Assembly (NCBI GenBank): GCA_015654835.1
Contig: JAATGG010000104.1
Span: 1 to 39,491, forward strand
Direction of reading: 5' to 3'
DNA length: 39,491 nucleotides
From: Terriglobales bacterium
GTDB taxonomy: Bacteria; Acidobacteriota; Terriglobia; Terriglobales; Acidobacteriaceae
Shown here piece by piece: positions 7,643-15,642 of the stretch. The translations under genes and the position numbers were made by a program. Position 1 is the first letter of the stretch. Each line of letters starts with the position of its first letter. Below the pieces are notes generated by a model. That model ran no database searches, was not told the origin of the DNA, and saw only the letters and a list, made by a program, of their open reading frames with translations.

Positions 7643-9553
7643 TTACCCGACGATTGCCGTCACGATGTGGTTCACCGCAAAGGCGGCAATGTAGGCGAGC
7701 ATCAGCATGTAGGCGAATTGAATTGCCGGCCACTTCCAGCCATTGGTTTCGCGGCGGACCACCGCGATGGTCGAAGTGCACTGCAACGCGAAGGCGAAGA
7801 AAATCATTAGTGCCAGTGCGCCGCCCAACGTCATGTCGTGCCCCAGTGCGGTTTGCAGACTCAAGGATTGGGTCCCTGGGTCCGATCCGTAGAGCGTGCC
7901 CATGGTGCTGACCATGACCTCGCGCGCGGCTATGCTCGAGAGCAGTCCGATGCCAATCTTCCAGTTGAAGCCCAGGGGCGCAATGACCGGCTCGATGAAG
8001 TGGCCCAGGCGGCCGATCAGGCTATTGGCAAGATCCGGCGCAGCGATCACTCCGCCCGCCGTATGGATCACCGGCAGATGTGCCAGAACCCATAGCGCCA
8101 AGGTGACGCACAGAATTACCGTGCCTGCGTTGTGCAGAAATACATGCGCACGATCGACGACGCGCATCGTAATCGCGCGTAGAGTCGGCATCCGGTATTG
8201 CGGCAGTTCGAGGATGAACGGCGTCTCGCTCGACCTGAGGATGGAACTTTTCAGCAGCCGTGCCGTGGCAAGCGCAGCCACAAAGCCCGCTACATACAGC
8301 CCCAGCATGACGATTGTACGAAGCCCGAGAAAACCGTGCAGGTAACTGCGATTGGGAATGAATGCGGCGATGAGCAGCATGTAGACCGGCAACCGCGCCG
8401 AGCAGGTCATGAAGGGAGTCACCAGGATTGTGGCGAAGCGGTCGCGCTTGTTCTCGATGGTGCGGGTTGCCATAATCGCGGGAACCGCACAGGCATACGC
8501 TGAAAGCAGGGGAATGAAGGCCTTGCCGTTCAAGCCAATCGAACGCATGACACGGTCGGCGATGAGGGCGGCGCGGGCGAGATAGCCCGAATCTTCAAGC
8601 ACACCGATGAAAAGAAAGAGCAGCAGAATCTGCGGCAGAAAGACCAATACGGACGAAATGCCTTTCCAGGCTCCGTCGAGTATCAGGGATTGCAGCCAGC
8701 CGGCAGGCAGCAGGGGCCGGACCAACTCGCCGATGCGCGCCAGAATATCGCCGAGGCCGTCGGAAAGCGGCTGCCCGATGGAGAAGACGACTTCGAAAAC
8801 ACCGACCACGACTGCCAGAAAGAGCAGCGGGCCCCAGATGCGATGCAAAAGTATGTTGTCGAGCTTGCGGCTGCCTTGTGCCGAGAGGGGGGCGCGATAG
8901 CCCGTGCGCCGGCTTACCTGAGCAGCCCAGGTGTGTGCACTGGCCGCGTTGCCCAGCACGGGCAGCGTCAGAGGATGTGCGGCGGTTTGCTGCGACTGCT
9001 GGTTGAGAAACAGCCTTACCGCGTCCAGACCGGTTCCATGGGTGGCGCTGATCAGGGCTACGGCAGCGCCCAATTCCCTGGCTAGCCCGAGCGCATCGAC
9101 CTTGCCGCCACGGGATTCCATCAGATCGCTCATGTTGAGCAAAACCAGCGTGGGCAACCCTAAGGCCAGCACAGGTGCCGCCAGCATCAGCTGCCGCGTC
9201 AGGTGCTGGGAGTCGAGGACCAACAGCACTGCGTCCGGAGCCGGGGTGCCTGGCATTTTGCCGCGCAGTACATCGACGGCTACGCGGGCATCTTCGGAGT
9301 AAGGGGTAAGGCTGTAGACACCGGGCAGGTCGATGAGGGTCAGGTCGTCACGGCCTACGCCCGCCATCAGGCCCATGCGTTGTTCGACGGTTACACCGGG
9401 ATAGTTCGCGACCTTTTGACGTAATCCAGTAAGGCGATTGAAAAGGGTGGATTTCCCAGCGTTCGGAGGACCGATGAGGACTATGGTACTTAGTTTGCCG
9501 TCGGAGGGGGGGGGAGGGGGGGTAAAGGTTGGAGGAGCGCAGCAACTGCTCAT
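7643..9553 (-). CDS. feoB: Ferrous iron transporter FeoB
   Basis: A 636-residue inner-membrane Fe(II) transporter. The N-terminal G-protein domain has G1 GPPNAGKST (28-36) and G3 DLPG (in LIDLPGVYSLTPYSEDA). The membrane domain follows from about residue 240, with Gate repeats and the conserved cysteines in YACAVPAIMA, TCSARLPVYM and ALQCTSTIAVV. It is shorter than the 700-770 residues of many FeoB proteins, with a compact G-domain spacer. The start overlaps feoA by 4 bp (ATGA). Codons 7-17 contain C9 and C7 runs coding for a Pro-rich N-terminus, unlike the normal family beginning and potentially slippery. Its iron would feed the many Fe-S enzymes nearby. Confidence 0.95.
   Translation of the reverse strand: MSSCCAPPTFTPPPPPSDGKLSTIVLIGPPNAGKSTLFNRLTGLRQKVANYPGVTVEQRMGLMAGVGRDDLTLIDLPGVYSLTPYSEDARVAVDVLRGKMPGTPAPDAVLLVLDSQHLTRQLMLAAPVLALGLPTLVLLNMSDLMESRGGKVDALGLARELGAAVALISATHGTGLDAVRLFLNQQSQQTAAHPLTLPVLGNAASAHTWAAQVSRRTGYRAPLSAQGSRKLDNILLHRIWGPLLFLAVVVGVFEVVFSIGQPLSDGLGDILARIGELVRPLLPAGWLQSLILDGAWKGISSVLVFLPQILLLFLFIGVLEDSGYLARAALIADRVMRSIGLNGKAFIPLLSAYACAVPAIMATRTIENKRDRFATILVTPFMTCSARLPVYMLLIAAFIPNRSYLHGFLGLRTIVMLGLYVAGFVAALATARLLKSSILRSSETPFILELPQYRMPTLRAITMRVVDRAHVFLHNAGTVILCVTLALWVLAHLPVIHTAGGVIAAPDLANSLIGRLGHFIEPVIAPLGFNWKIGIGLLSSIAAREVMVSTMGTLYGSDPGTQSLSLQTALGHDMTLGGALALMIFFAFALQCTSTIAVVRRETNGWKWPAIQFAYMLMLAYIAAFAVNHIVTAIVG
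9506..9522. repeat. G9-A-G7 homopolymer tract inside the feoB start
   Basis: On the plus strand a run of nine G (9506-9514), one A and seven G (9516-9522) lies within the first 20 codons of feoB. On the feoB mRNA these are C-runs coding for a short proline stretch. Such tracts are prone to replication slippage and to sequencing error. Confidence 0.85.
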
Positions 9554-9849
9554 CGCGCAGCCTCGACTAACTCCTGAATTTCTTCGTGCGCAGGGCTTTT
9601 CTCATTTTCCTGGTGTTGGCCGATGGAGGAGCGCACGCGGATGGAAGCGGCGGTTTCATGGCGCAGGGCAATTTCCATGCCGTCGATGCCATAAACGGTC
9701 GGATCGCCGGCGGGGGCACGGCGGAGCGCGGTGACCGGCGCATCGGGTACAAAGCCCATATGCATCAGGTGGTTCTGGACGGATTCAGGAAGGTCGAGGC
9801 TTACCAATATGCCGCTCTCGCCCACTTTCAGTTCGCTTAGCACGCTCAA
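9550..9849 (-). CDS. feoA: FeoA iron-transport protein
   Basis: A 99-residue cytoplasmic SH3-like protein that assists FeoB. The core reads LSELKVGESGILVSLD, then HLMHMGFVPDAPVTALRRAP and YGIDGMEIALRHETAASIRV, the classical FeoA pattern. The frame stays open upstream to 10029 but the extra 60 residues resemble nothing. I prefer the TTG at 9849, which has GAGGGAG 8 bp upstream and starts exactly at the domain. A short charged C-terminal tail (about 25 residues) extends past the usual end. It overlaps feoB by 4 bp, so the two are translationally coupled. A CRP/FNR-type palindrome at 10155-10170 lies upstream. Confidence 0.85.
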   Translation of the reverse strand: MSVLSELKVGESGILVSLDLPESVQNHLMHMGFVPDAPVTALRRAPAGDPTVYGIDGMEIALRHETAASIRVRSSIGQHQENEKSPAHEEIQELVEAAR

Positions 9850-10154
9850 CCGCCGGACTCCCTCGGGCTGTTTAAAAAGCAGCACGGTGGAACTACGACC
9901 ATATTGGTCTGATTTAAGTGTACGACTGCTTCGGTCCGCGTTGCAACCGATCACTCCAGAAACTGAGGCCATCCGTGAGCCGTTTTTTAGCTCGCTTGGG
10001 GGAAGATTCTCAGCTCGATGCATAGCCACGGCTCTACCTCCAGAGAGAACGGAAAAACCCTCTTGTGGACCCGTTCCTTATCTCCCTCATGGACCCCTGT
10101 CTCTACCCCATCGGAGCGTTGAGACATTTCTATCAGTCCAGGTACGCGCGAGGA

Positions 10155-10170
10155 TGTGACCCAAATCACT
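10155..10170. promoter_or_regulatory. CRP/FNR-type palindrome between feoA and the small unknown gene
   Basis: TGTGA-CCCAAA-TCACT has 5-6-5 spacing and matches 9 of 10 positions of the CRP-family consensus half-sites. It could serve feoAB (minus strand) or the gene at 10224 (plus strand); the sequence does not decide which. Related palindromes precede both hydrogenase operons. Confidence 0.55.
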
Positions 10171-10223
10171 CCGTTAGCTCGCCAAGGCGTTGTTCCGTCC
10201 GGCTGGCAGTGATACAAGGACTC

Positions 10224-10520
10224 ATGGACGTCGAGCAATTTCGCGCTTCGGTGAAACACGGGGCCGTGCCGGGGGATCTGGCTCCTCCGCTTGCGGCGCT
10301 GTGGTGGGATGCGAAAGGGGATTGGATACGCGCCCACGGACTAGTGGACCAACTCGACACGCTTGACGGCATGGCGGTTCACGCCTACCTGCACCGCAAA
10401 GAGGGAGACGTGGGCAATGCCGATTATTGGTACCGGCGGGCCGGACGCCGATTCCAGCGGGCCAGTTTCGATGCCGAATGGGAAGCGCTTGCGGCCGCGC
10501 TTCTGACCGAGCGGGAATGA
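10224..10520 (+). CDS. Conserved-looking small protein of unknown function
   Basis: A 98-residue soluble, Trp/Ala-rich protein. I cannot assign a function. Features: an opening MDVEQFRASV, then LAALWWDAKGDWIRAH, and LHRKEGDVGNADYWYRRAGR, where the aromatic and Arg-rich pattern suggests a helical, tetratricopeptide-like fold. There is no signal peptide or cysteine motif. The ATG at 10224 is chosen because AAGGA lies 4 bp upstream; the longer frame from 10065 has atypical composition and crosses the CRP/FNR-type site. It is divergent from feoAB and upstream of nifJ, with a 300-bp AT-rich gap between. A link to iron or redox regulation is speculation from position. Confidence 0.6.
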   Translation: MDVEQFRASVKHGAVPGDLAPPLAALWWDAKGDWIRAHGLVDQLDTLDGMAVHAYLHRKEGDVGNADYWYRRAGRRFQRASFDAEWEALAAALLTERE

Positions 10521-10621
10521 GTCCGATTCGGGCAGGGCAGCGCCGGCCGGGTTGCGGCACAGAGGCGAATGTGAGGCTATTATCGCGTCCCGGTCCCGAT
10601 TGCTTTTTCGCTATATATAAC

Positions 10622-10640
10622 AAAATAAACAGCTTATTTT
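10622..10640. repeat. AT-rich hairpin
   Basis: AAAATAA (10622-10628) and TTATTTT (10634-10640) form a 7-bp inverted repeat with a 5-nt loop, in an AT-rich patch that is unusual for this window. It is followed by TTTT and could be a weak terminator of the preceding gene or part of the nifJ promoter region. Confidence 0.4.
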
Positions 10641-10688
10641 CTGATTCGCGGAAGAGGGCAGTGGCTTGATCCGGCTCTAAAGAGGCGG

Positions 10689-10716
10689 CATATTGTGAAT
10701 TTTAATTCACAATATG
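10689..10716. promoter_or_regulatory. Perfect 28-bp operator-like palindrome upstream of nifJ
   Basis: The arm CATATTGTGAATT (10689-10701), a central TT, and the exact reverse complement (10704-10716) lie 106 bp before the nifJ start. The inner TTGTGAA...TTCACAA resembles a Rex operator, but the gap between arms is 6 rather than 4. It is too AT-rich to be a good terminator and is most likely a repressor operator for nifJ. Confidence 0.6.
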
Positions 10717-10733
10717 GTATTCATTTCCCGGCG

Positions 10734-10749
10734 TGTGTCTTTCATCACA
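10734..10749. promoter_or_regulatory. Degenerate CRP/FNR-type site upstream of nifJ
   Basis: TGTGT-CTTTCA-TCACA matches 9 of 10 half-site positions of TGTGA-N6-TCACA, 73 bp before the nifJ start codon. No convincing -10 box is placed for a class II promoter, so this is weak. Confidence 0.3.
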
Positions 10750-10822
10750 GCGGCACGGCTCCCCAGGGACGAGACTCAGCGTAGCGGTTGTTTCCTGATG
10801 GCCGCGCTATGAGGCAAAGCGA

Positions 10823-13800
10823 ATGAGTGAACAAAACATGGTAATTATGGATGGGAACGAGGCTGCTGCTTCGGTTGCCTATCGTCTCTCCGAAGTCGTC
10901 GCCATCTACCCCATCACCCCCTCGTCGCCGATGGCCGAATGGGCTGATCAGTGGCGCGCCGAAGGAAAAAAGAATATCTGGGGCGCGCTGCCCGTTGTGG
11001 AAGAACTGCAGAGTGAGGGTGGCGCCGCGGGCGCACTCCACGGCGCATTGCAAGCCGGCGCTTTCGGGACCACATTCACAGCCTCTCAAGGCCTGTTGTT
11101 GATGATCCCCAACATGTTCAAGATTGCGGGTGAGTTGACCCCGACCACGATGCACGTGACGGCCCGCACGCTGGCTACGCACGCGCTTTCGATCTTTGGC
11201 GACCATTCCGACGTGATGGCCTGTCGGTCCACCGGTTGGGCGATGTTGGCTTCCAACTCGGTCCAAGAAGTTGCCGATATGGCATTGGTGGCGCAGATTG
11301 CCACTCTCGAATCCCGCATTCCTTTCATGCACTTTTTCGACGGCTTCCGTACGTCGCATGAAGTCGGCAAGATTCTGCCGATCTCGGACGAGACTATCCG
11401 CGCCCTGCTCGACGACAAGTACATCATTGAATACCGGCAGAACGCTCTGAGCCCTGATCGCCCCATCATCCGGGGCACGGCGCAAAATCCCGACGTCTTT
11501 TTCCAGGCTCGTGAAGCCAGCAATCCTTACCACAACGCAGTACCCGGCATCGTTCAGTCCATCATGGACCGTTTTGCCGCCCAGACCGGCCGCGCCTATC
11601 ATCTGTTCGACTATTACGGCGCACCGGATGCGGATCGCGTGATCGTGCTGATGGGCTCGGGCGCCGAAGCTGCGGAAGAAGCAGTGGACGCGATGGTCAA
11701 GCAGGGCGAGAAGATCGGCATGGTCAAGGTTCGTTTGTTCCGGCCGTTCGACTCCAGAGCCTTCCTGGCGGCGCTTCCTTCGACCGTGAAGTCGATTGCC
11801 GTTCTCGACCGCACCAAGGAACCCGGTTCCGCCGGCGAGCCGCTCTACCAGGACATCGTGACCGTCCTCTCGGAGCATGCCGCCGAACTGCCCTTCTCGA
11901 AGCCTGTCGTGGTGGGCGGCCGTTACGGCCTCTCCTCGAAGGAATTCACGCCGGCCATGGTCAAGGGAATTTATGACGAGCTGGCCAAGCCTGCTCCGAA
12001 GAACCACTTCACCATCGGCATCGACGACGATGTGACGCACACCAGCCTGAGCTATGATCCGAGCTTCTCGACCGAAGATCCGCGGACGGTGCGCGCGCTG
12101 TTCTACGGGCTGGGTTCGGATGGCACGGTCGGCGCCAACAAGAACTCCATCAAGATTATCGGCAGCAACACGCCGAACTACGCGCAGGGCTACTTCGTCT
12201 ACGACTCGAAGAAGTCCGGCTCGATGACGACTTCGCACTTGCGTTTCGGACCTACGCCGATCCGCTCCAGCTACCTGATTACGCGTGCAAGCTTCATCGC
12301 CTGCCACAACTTCAGCTTCCTTGAGAAGATGGATGTGCTCGAAGCAGCGATGCCGGGCGCGGTGTTCCTGCTCAACTCGCCCTATTCGGCTGCCGAAGTC
12401 TGGGACAAGCTGCCCAAGACTACGCAAGAGGGGATGCTCAAGAAGAAGATCGAGTTCTACGTGATCGACGGCTACAAGGTGGGACGTGAGGCCGGCATGG
12501 GCTCGCGCATCAACACCATCATGCAGACCTGCTTCTTTGCCATCAGCGGCGTGCTGCCTCGCGACGAAGCCATCGAGCAGATCAAGAAGTCCATCAAGAA
12601 GACCTATGGCAAGCGCGGCGACGCGGTGGTGCAGAAGAACTTTGCCGCCGTCGATCACGCTCTTGCTCACCTCGAAAAAGTCGAACTGCCGGCCGCAGCT
12701 TCTTCCGATTTCGACATTGTCGGAGCGATGAGCGGCAACCCGCCCAAGTTCGTCAACGACGTGCTCGGACAGATTGCATCAGGCCAGGGCGACCTGCTTC
12801 CGGTGAGCGCATTGCCAGCCGGCGGCGCGTTCCCGACAGGCACGGCGCAGTATGAGAAGCGCAACATTGCGCAGTTCATCCCGGTATGGGACAAGGACCT
12901 CTGCATTCAGTGCGGCAAGTGCGTGATGGTTTGCCCGCACGCTGTCATCCGCTCGAAGGTTTACAGCCCCGAGCTTGCGGACAAGTCTCCCGCAACCTTC
13001 CAATGGGCCAAGCCCAAGTGGAAGGCCATGGAGCAGGATCACTATACCCTGCAGGTTGCTCCTGAAGATTGCACCGGCTGCGCGGTCTGCGTCGAAATCT
13101 GCCCTGTAAAGAGCAAAAGCGATGCCAGCCACAAGGCGATCAACATGGCTCCGCAGGCTCCGCTACGCGAAGCCGAGCGCGCGAACTGGGACTTCTTCCT
13201 GGGACTGCCGGAAGTGGACCGCAGCAAGATTTCGCATACCCAGGTGAAGGATCTGCAGCTTTTGCAGCCTCTGTTCGAATTCTCGGGCGCCTGTGCCGGT
13301 TGCGGTGAAACACCGTACGTCAAGCTGCTGACCCAGCTTTTCGGCGACCGGCTCTACATCGCCAATGCCACGGGTTGCTCGTCGATTTACGGCGGCAACC
13401 TGCCGACGACGCCTTACACCACCAACGCCGAGGGGCGTGGGCCGACCTGGGCCAACTCGCTGTTCGAAGATAATGCCGAGTTCGGTTTCGGTATGCGCAT
13501 TGCTCTCGACCAGCAGAAGATTTTTGCGGAAACGCTGGTTACCCGCCTCGCGCCGGTCTTGGGCGACGAACTGGTGACGGCTCTGCTCGGTGCTTCGCAG
13601 AAAACCGAAGAAGAGATCAACCAGCAGCGGGAGCGCGTGTTGGCGCTGCGCGGCAAGCTGATCGGCCACAAGGAATCCGATGCACGCAACCTGCTGGCCA
13701 TCGCCGATTCACTGGTTCGCAAGAGCGTCTGGATCCTGGGTGGAGACGGATGGGCCTACGATATCGGTTTCGGCGGACTGGATCACGTACTCGGTTCCGG

Positions 13801-14446
13801 CAAGAATGTGAACGTGCTGGTGCTCGATACCGAGGTCTACTCAAACACCGGCGGACAGATGTCGAAGGCCACGCCACGCGGCGCGGTTGCCAAGTTTGCC
13901 GCCAGCGGCAAGGTCGTCAGCAAGAAGGACCTGGCGATGGAAGCGGTCAGCTACGGCTACGTGTATGTGGCCCAGGTGGCTTTGGGATCGAACGACACGC
14001 AAGTGGTCAAGGCCTTCCAAGAGGCTGAGGCGCACGAAGGGCCGTCGATCATCATCGCCTACTCCAGTTGCATTGCGCACGGCTACGACCTGATTCACGG
14101 ACTCGAACAGCAGAAGCTGGCTGTGCAGTCCGGTTACTGGCCGCTGATGCGCTACAACCCGGACCTGCGCGACACCGGCAAGAATCCGTTCCAACTCGAT
14201 TCCAAGGCACCGACGATCCGGCTGAAGGATTATGCCTATCGCGAAGCACGTTACACGATGCTTAGCCGTGGCAACCCCGAACTAGCCGCCGAACTGCTGA
14301 AGGAAGCGCAGGATGACGTCGAACGCCAATGGCGCGTGTACTCGGCGCGGGCCGCAATGCCGGGCCGGTCGGAGACACCCAACATCGCTCCTCAAGAAAT
14401 ACCCGTCGAGAAGGCTGAGCCGGTAGGCGCGGGAGGAACAAAATGA
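10823..14446 (+). CDS. nifJ: Pyruvate:ferredoxin (flavodoxin) oxidoreductase
   Basis: A 1207-residue single-chain enzyme converting pyruvate and CoA to acetyl-CoA, CO2 and reduced ferredoxin; oxygen-sensitive and cytoplasmic. Order of domains: N-terminal pyrimidine-binding part (AYRLSEVVAIYPITPSSPM, residues 15-35), the transketolase-like domain II, the gamma domain (about 420-640, FYGLGSDGTVGANK), the inserted two-cluster ferredoxin domain with CIQCGKCVMVCP (from residue 694) and CTGCAVCVEICP (from 750), then the TPP domain with GACAGCGETPY, ATGCSS and GDGWAYDIGFGG (about 973-985). Length matches the NifJ family (about 1170-1200). GAGG precedes the ATG. It overlaps the next gene by 4 bp. It supplies reduced ferredoxin for the group 4 hydrogenase downstream and acetyl-CoA for AdhE. 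Confidence 0.97.
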   Translation: MSEQNMVIMDGNEAAASVAYRLSEVVAIYPITPSSPMAEWADQWRAEGKKNIWGALPVVEELQSEGGAAGALHGALQAGAFGTTFTASQGLLLMIPNMFKIAGELTPTTMHVTARTLATHALSIFGDHSDVMACRSTGWAMLASNSVQEVADMALVAQIATLESRIPFMHFFDGFRTSHEVGKILPISDETIRALLDDKYIIEYRQNALSPDRPIIRGTAQNPDVFFQAREASNPYHNAVPGIVQSIMDRFAAQTGRAYHLFDYYGAPDADRVIVLMGSGAEAAEEAVDAMVKQGEKIGMVKVRLFRPFDSRAFLAALPSTVKSIAVLDRTKEPGSAGEPLYQDIVTVLSEHAAELPFSKPVVVGGRYGLSSKEFTPAMVKGIYDELAKPAPKNHFTIGIDDDVTHTSLSYDPSFSTEDPRTVRALFYGLGSDGTVGANKNSIKIIGSNTPNYAQGYFVYDSKKSGSMTTSHLRFGPTPIRSSYLITRASFIACHNFSFLEKMDVLEAAMPGAVFLLNSPYSAAEVWDKLPKTTQEGMLKKKIEFYVIDGYKVGREAGMGSRINTIMQTCFFAISGVLPRDEAIEQIKKSIKKTYGKRGDAVVQKNFAAVDHALAHLEKVELPAAASSDFDIVGAMSGNPPKFVNDVLGQIASGQGDLLPVSALPAGGAFPTGTAQYEKRNIAQFIPVWDKDLCIQCGKCVMVCPHAVIRSKVYSPELADKSPATFQWAKPKWKAMEQDHYTLQVAPEDCTGCAVCVEICPVKSKSDASHKAINMAPQAPLREAERANWDFFLGLPEVDRSKISHTQVKDLQLLQPLFEFSGACAGCGETPYVKLLTQLFGDRLYIANATGCSSIYGGNLPTTPYTTNAEGRGPTWANSLFEDNAEFGFGMRIALDQQKIFAETLVTRLAPVLGDELVTALLGASQKTEEEINQQRERVLALRGKLIGHKESDARNLLAIADSLVRKSVWILGGDGWAYDIGFGGLDHVLGSGKNVNVLVLDTEVYSNTGGQMSKATPRGAVAKFAASGKVVSKKDLAMEAVSYGYVYVAQVALGSNDTQVVKAFQEAEAHEGPSIIIAYSSCIAHGYDLIHGLEQQKLAVQSGYWPLMRYNPDLRDTGKNPFQLDSKAPTIRLKDYAYREARYTMLSRGNPELAAELLKEAQDDVERQWRVYSARAAMPGRSETPNIAPQEIPVEKAEPVGAGGTK

Positions 14447-15459
14447 TCGATTTTTCCACACAATACCTGGGGCTCAAGCTGAAGGGCCCCATCGTGGTCT
14501 CGTCCACGCCGCTCTCCGAGTCGCTCGACAACATTCGCCGCATGGAGGATTCCGGTGCGTCGGCGGTTGTACTCACCTCGCTGTTTGAGGAGCAATTGGC
14601 TCTGGAAGCACGGACCCTGGACGAGGATTTGGCCCGCGGAACTGAATCGTTTGCCGAGTCGCTCGACTACTTGCCCGACCTGAAGGACTACCGCATGACG
14701 CAGGATGTCTATTTAGACCATCTGCGTCACGCGCGGGCGGCCGTGGCGATTCCCATTCTGGCCAGCCTGAACGGAGCCACAACCGGCGGCTGGGTCAAGT
14801 TTGCCAAGGAGATGGAGGAGGCCGGAGCCAGCGCGATCGAACTGAATACCTATGCGCTCGCCACCGACCGCAGCCAGACTTCGGCGGATCTTGAGTCGCA
14901 GTTGCTCGAACTGGTTTCAAGTGTCTGCCACTCGGTGAAGGTTCCCGTAGCCGTCAAGCTCTCCCAGTCCTTCACCAGCGTTCCTAACCTGGTGGGCCGG
15001 TTGGAGGATGCGGGCGCGCGGGGCGTGGTGCTCTTCAACCGCTTCTACCAGCCCGACTTCGACATCGAGACGCTGGAGGTTCGGCCCACGCTGCACTTCT
15101 CGACGCCTTCGGAACTGCTGCCGCGGCTGCACTGGGCGGCCATTCTTTATGGCCACCTGAACATCGACCTCGCCGTTTCGGGTGGAGTGCATTCGGCGGA
15201 AGATGTGCTGAAGGCCGTGATGGCCGGAGCCGGCATTACGATGATGGCCTCGGCGTTGCACATTCACGGCATCGAGCATATCGGCAGAGTTTTGGCCGAT
15301 CTGCGCTACTGGCTTGAGAAGCATGAATGCTCATCGCTTTGGGAGATGCGCGGCTGCCTGAGCCGCCGTTCCGTTCCCGATACTTCTCCGTTCGACCGCG
15401 GCAATTACATCAAGACGCTCAGCTCCTATAGCCTGCGTCAGAAACAGGCTGCGTTTTAG
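14443..15459 (+). CDS. Dihydroorotate dehydrogenase-like flavoprotein
   Basis: A 338-residue TIM-barrel protein of the FMN-dependent dihydroorotate dehydrogenase/PreA superfamily. It begins MIDFSTQYLGLKLKGPIVVSS and has the conserved strand blocks IPILASLNG, SAIELNTYA, VPVAVKLSQSF, and a phosphate-binding end DLAVSGGVHSAEDVLKAVMAGA. This subgroup commonly sits beside nifJ and is annotated only as dihydroorotate-dehydrogenase-like. It is probably not the pyrimidine-pathway enzyme, because no pyr genes are near and it is translationally coupled to nifJ (ATGA overlap). The substrate is unknown; I infer a flavin-linked role in ferredoxin or pyruvate metabolism. A strong terminator follows 30 bp after the stop. 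Confidence 0.82.
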   Translation: MIDFSTQYLGLKLKGPIVVSSTPLSESLDNIRRMEDSGASAVVLTSLFEEQLALEARTLDEDLARGTESFAESLDYLPDLKDYRMTQDVYLDHLRHARAAVAIPILASLNGATTGGWVKFAKEMEEAGASAIELNTYALATDRSQTSADLESQLLELVSSVCHSVKVPVAVKLSQSFTSVPNLVGRLEDAGARGVVLFNRFYQPDFDIETLEVRPTLHFSTPSELLPRLHWAAILYGHLNIDLAVSGGVHSAEDVLKAVMAGAGITMMASALHIHGIEHIGRVLADLRYWLEKHECSSLWEMRGCLSRRSVPDTSPFDRGNYIKTLSSYSLRQKQAAF

Positions 15460-15488
15460 GCAGACAGGGAGCGAAGTTTTCCTGGAAT

Positions 15489-15532
15489 CCAATGGCGGCT
15501 GTACCTTAAGGGTGCAGCCGCCATTGGCTTTT
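15489..15532 (+). terminator. Rho-independent terminator of the nifJ operon
   Basis: The 13-bp stem CCAATGGCGGCTG (15489-15501) / CAGCCGCCATTGG (15515-15527) is extended by four more inner pairs and followed by CTTTT. It ends the nifJ-flavoprotein transcript. Confidence 0.88.
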
Positions 15533-15642
15533 GAGGGGTAAGCGGCGGGCGAAGATTGGCATATCGGCGGGCATTCATTATGATGCGGTTTGAGTAGCCA
15601 ACCGGGACGGGACCAGGCGGGTTGGATGAAGAGGAGTGGGGA

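Noticed and set aside
9850-10029. 60-residue N-terminal extension of FeoA
   Set aside because: Frame is open but the composition is unlike any FeoA; a TTG with a good Shine-Dalgarno sits exactly at the domain start.
10689-10716. Calling the palindrome a Rex operator outright
   Set aside because: Half-sites match, but the spacer is two bases too long for the known Rex consensus, so it is listed only as operator-like.
10745-12670. 641-residue minus-strand open frame opposite nifJ
   Set aside because: Antisense shadow caused by GC-rich codon bias; His/Arg-rich translation with no domain pattern, fully inside nifJ.
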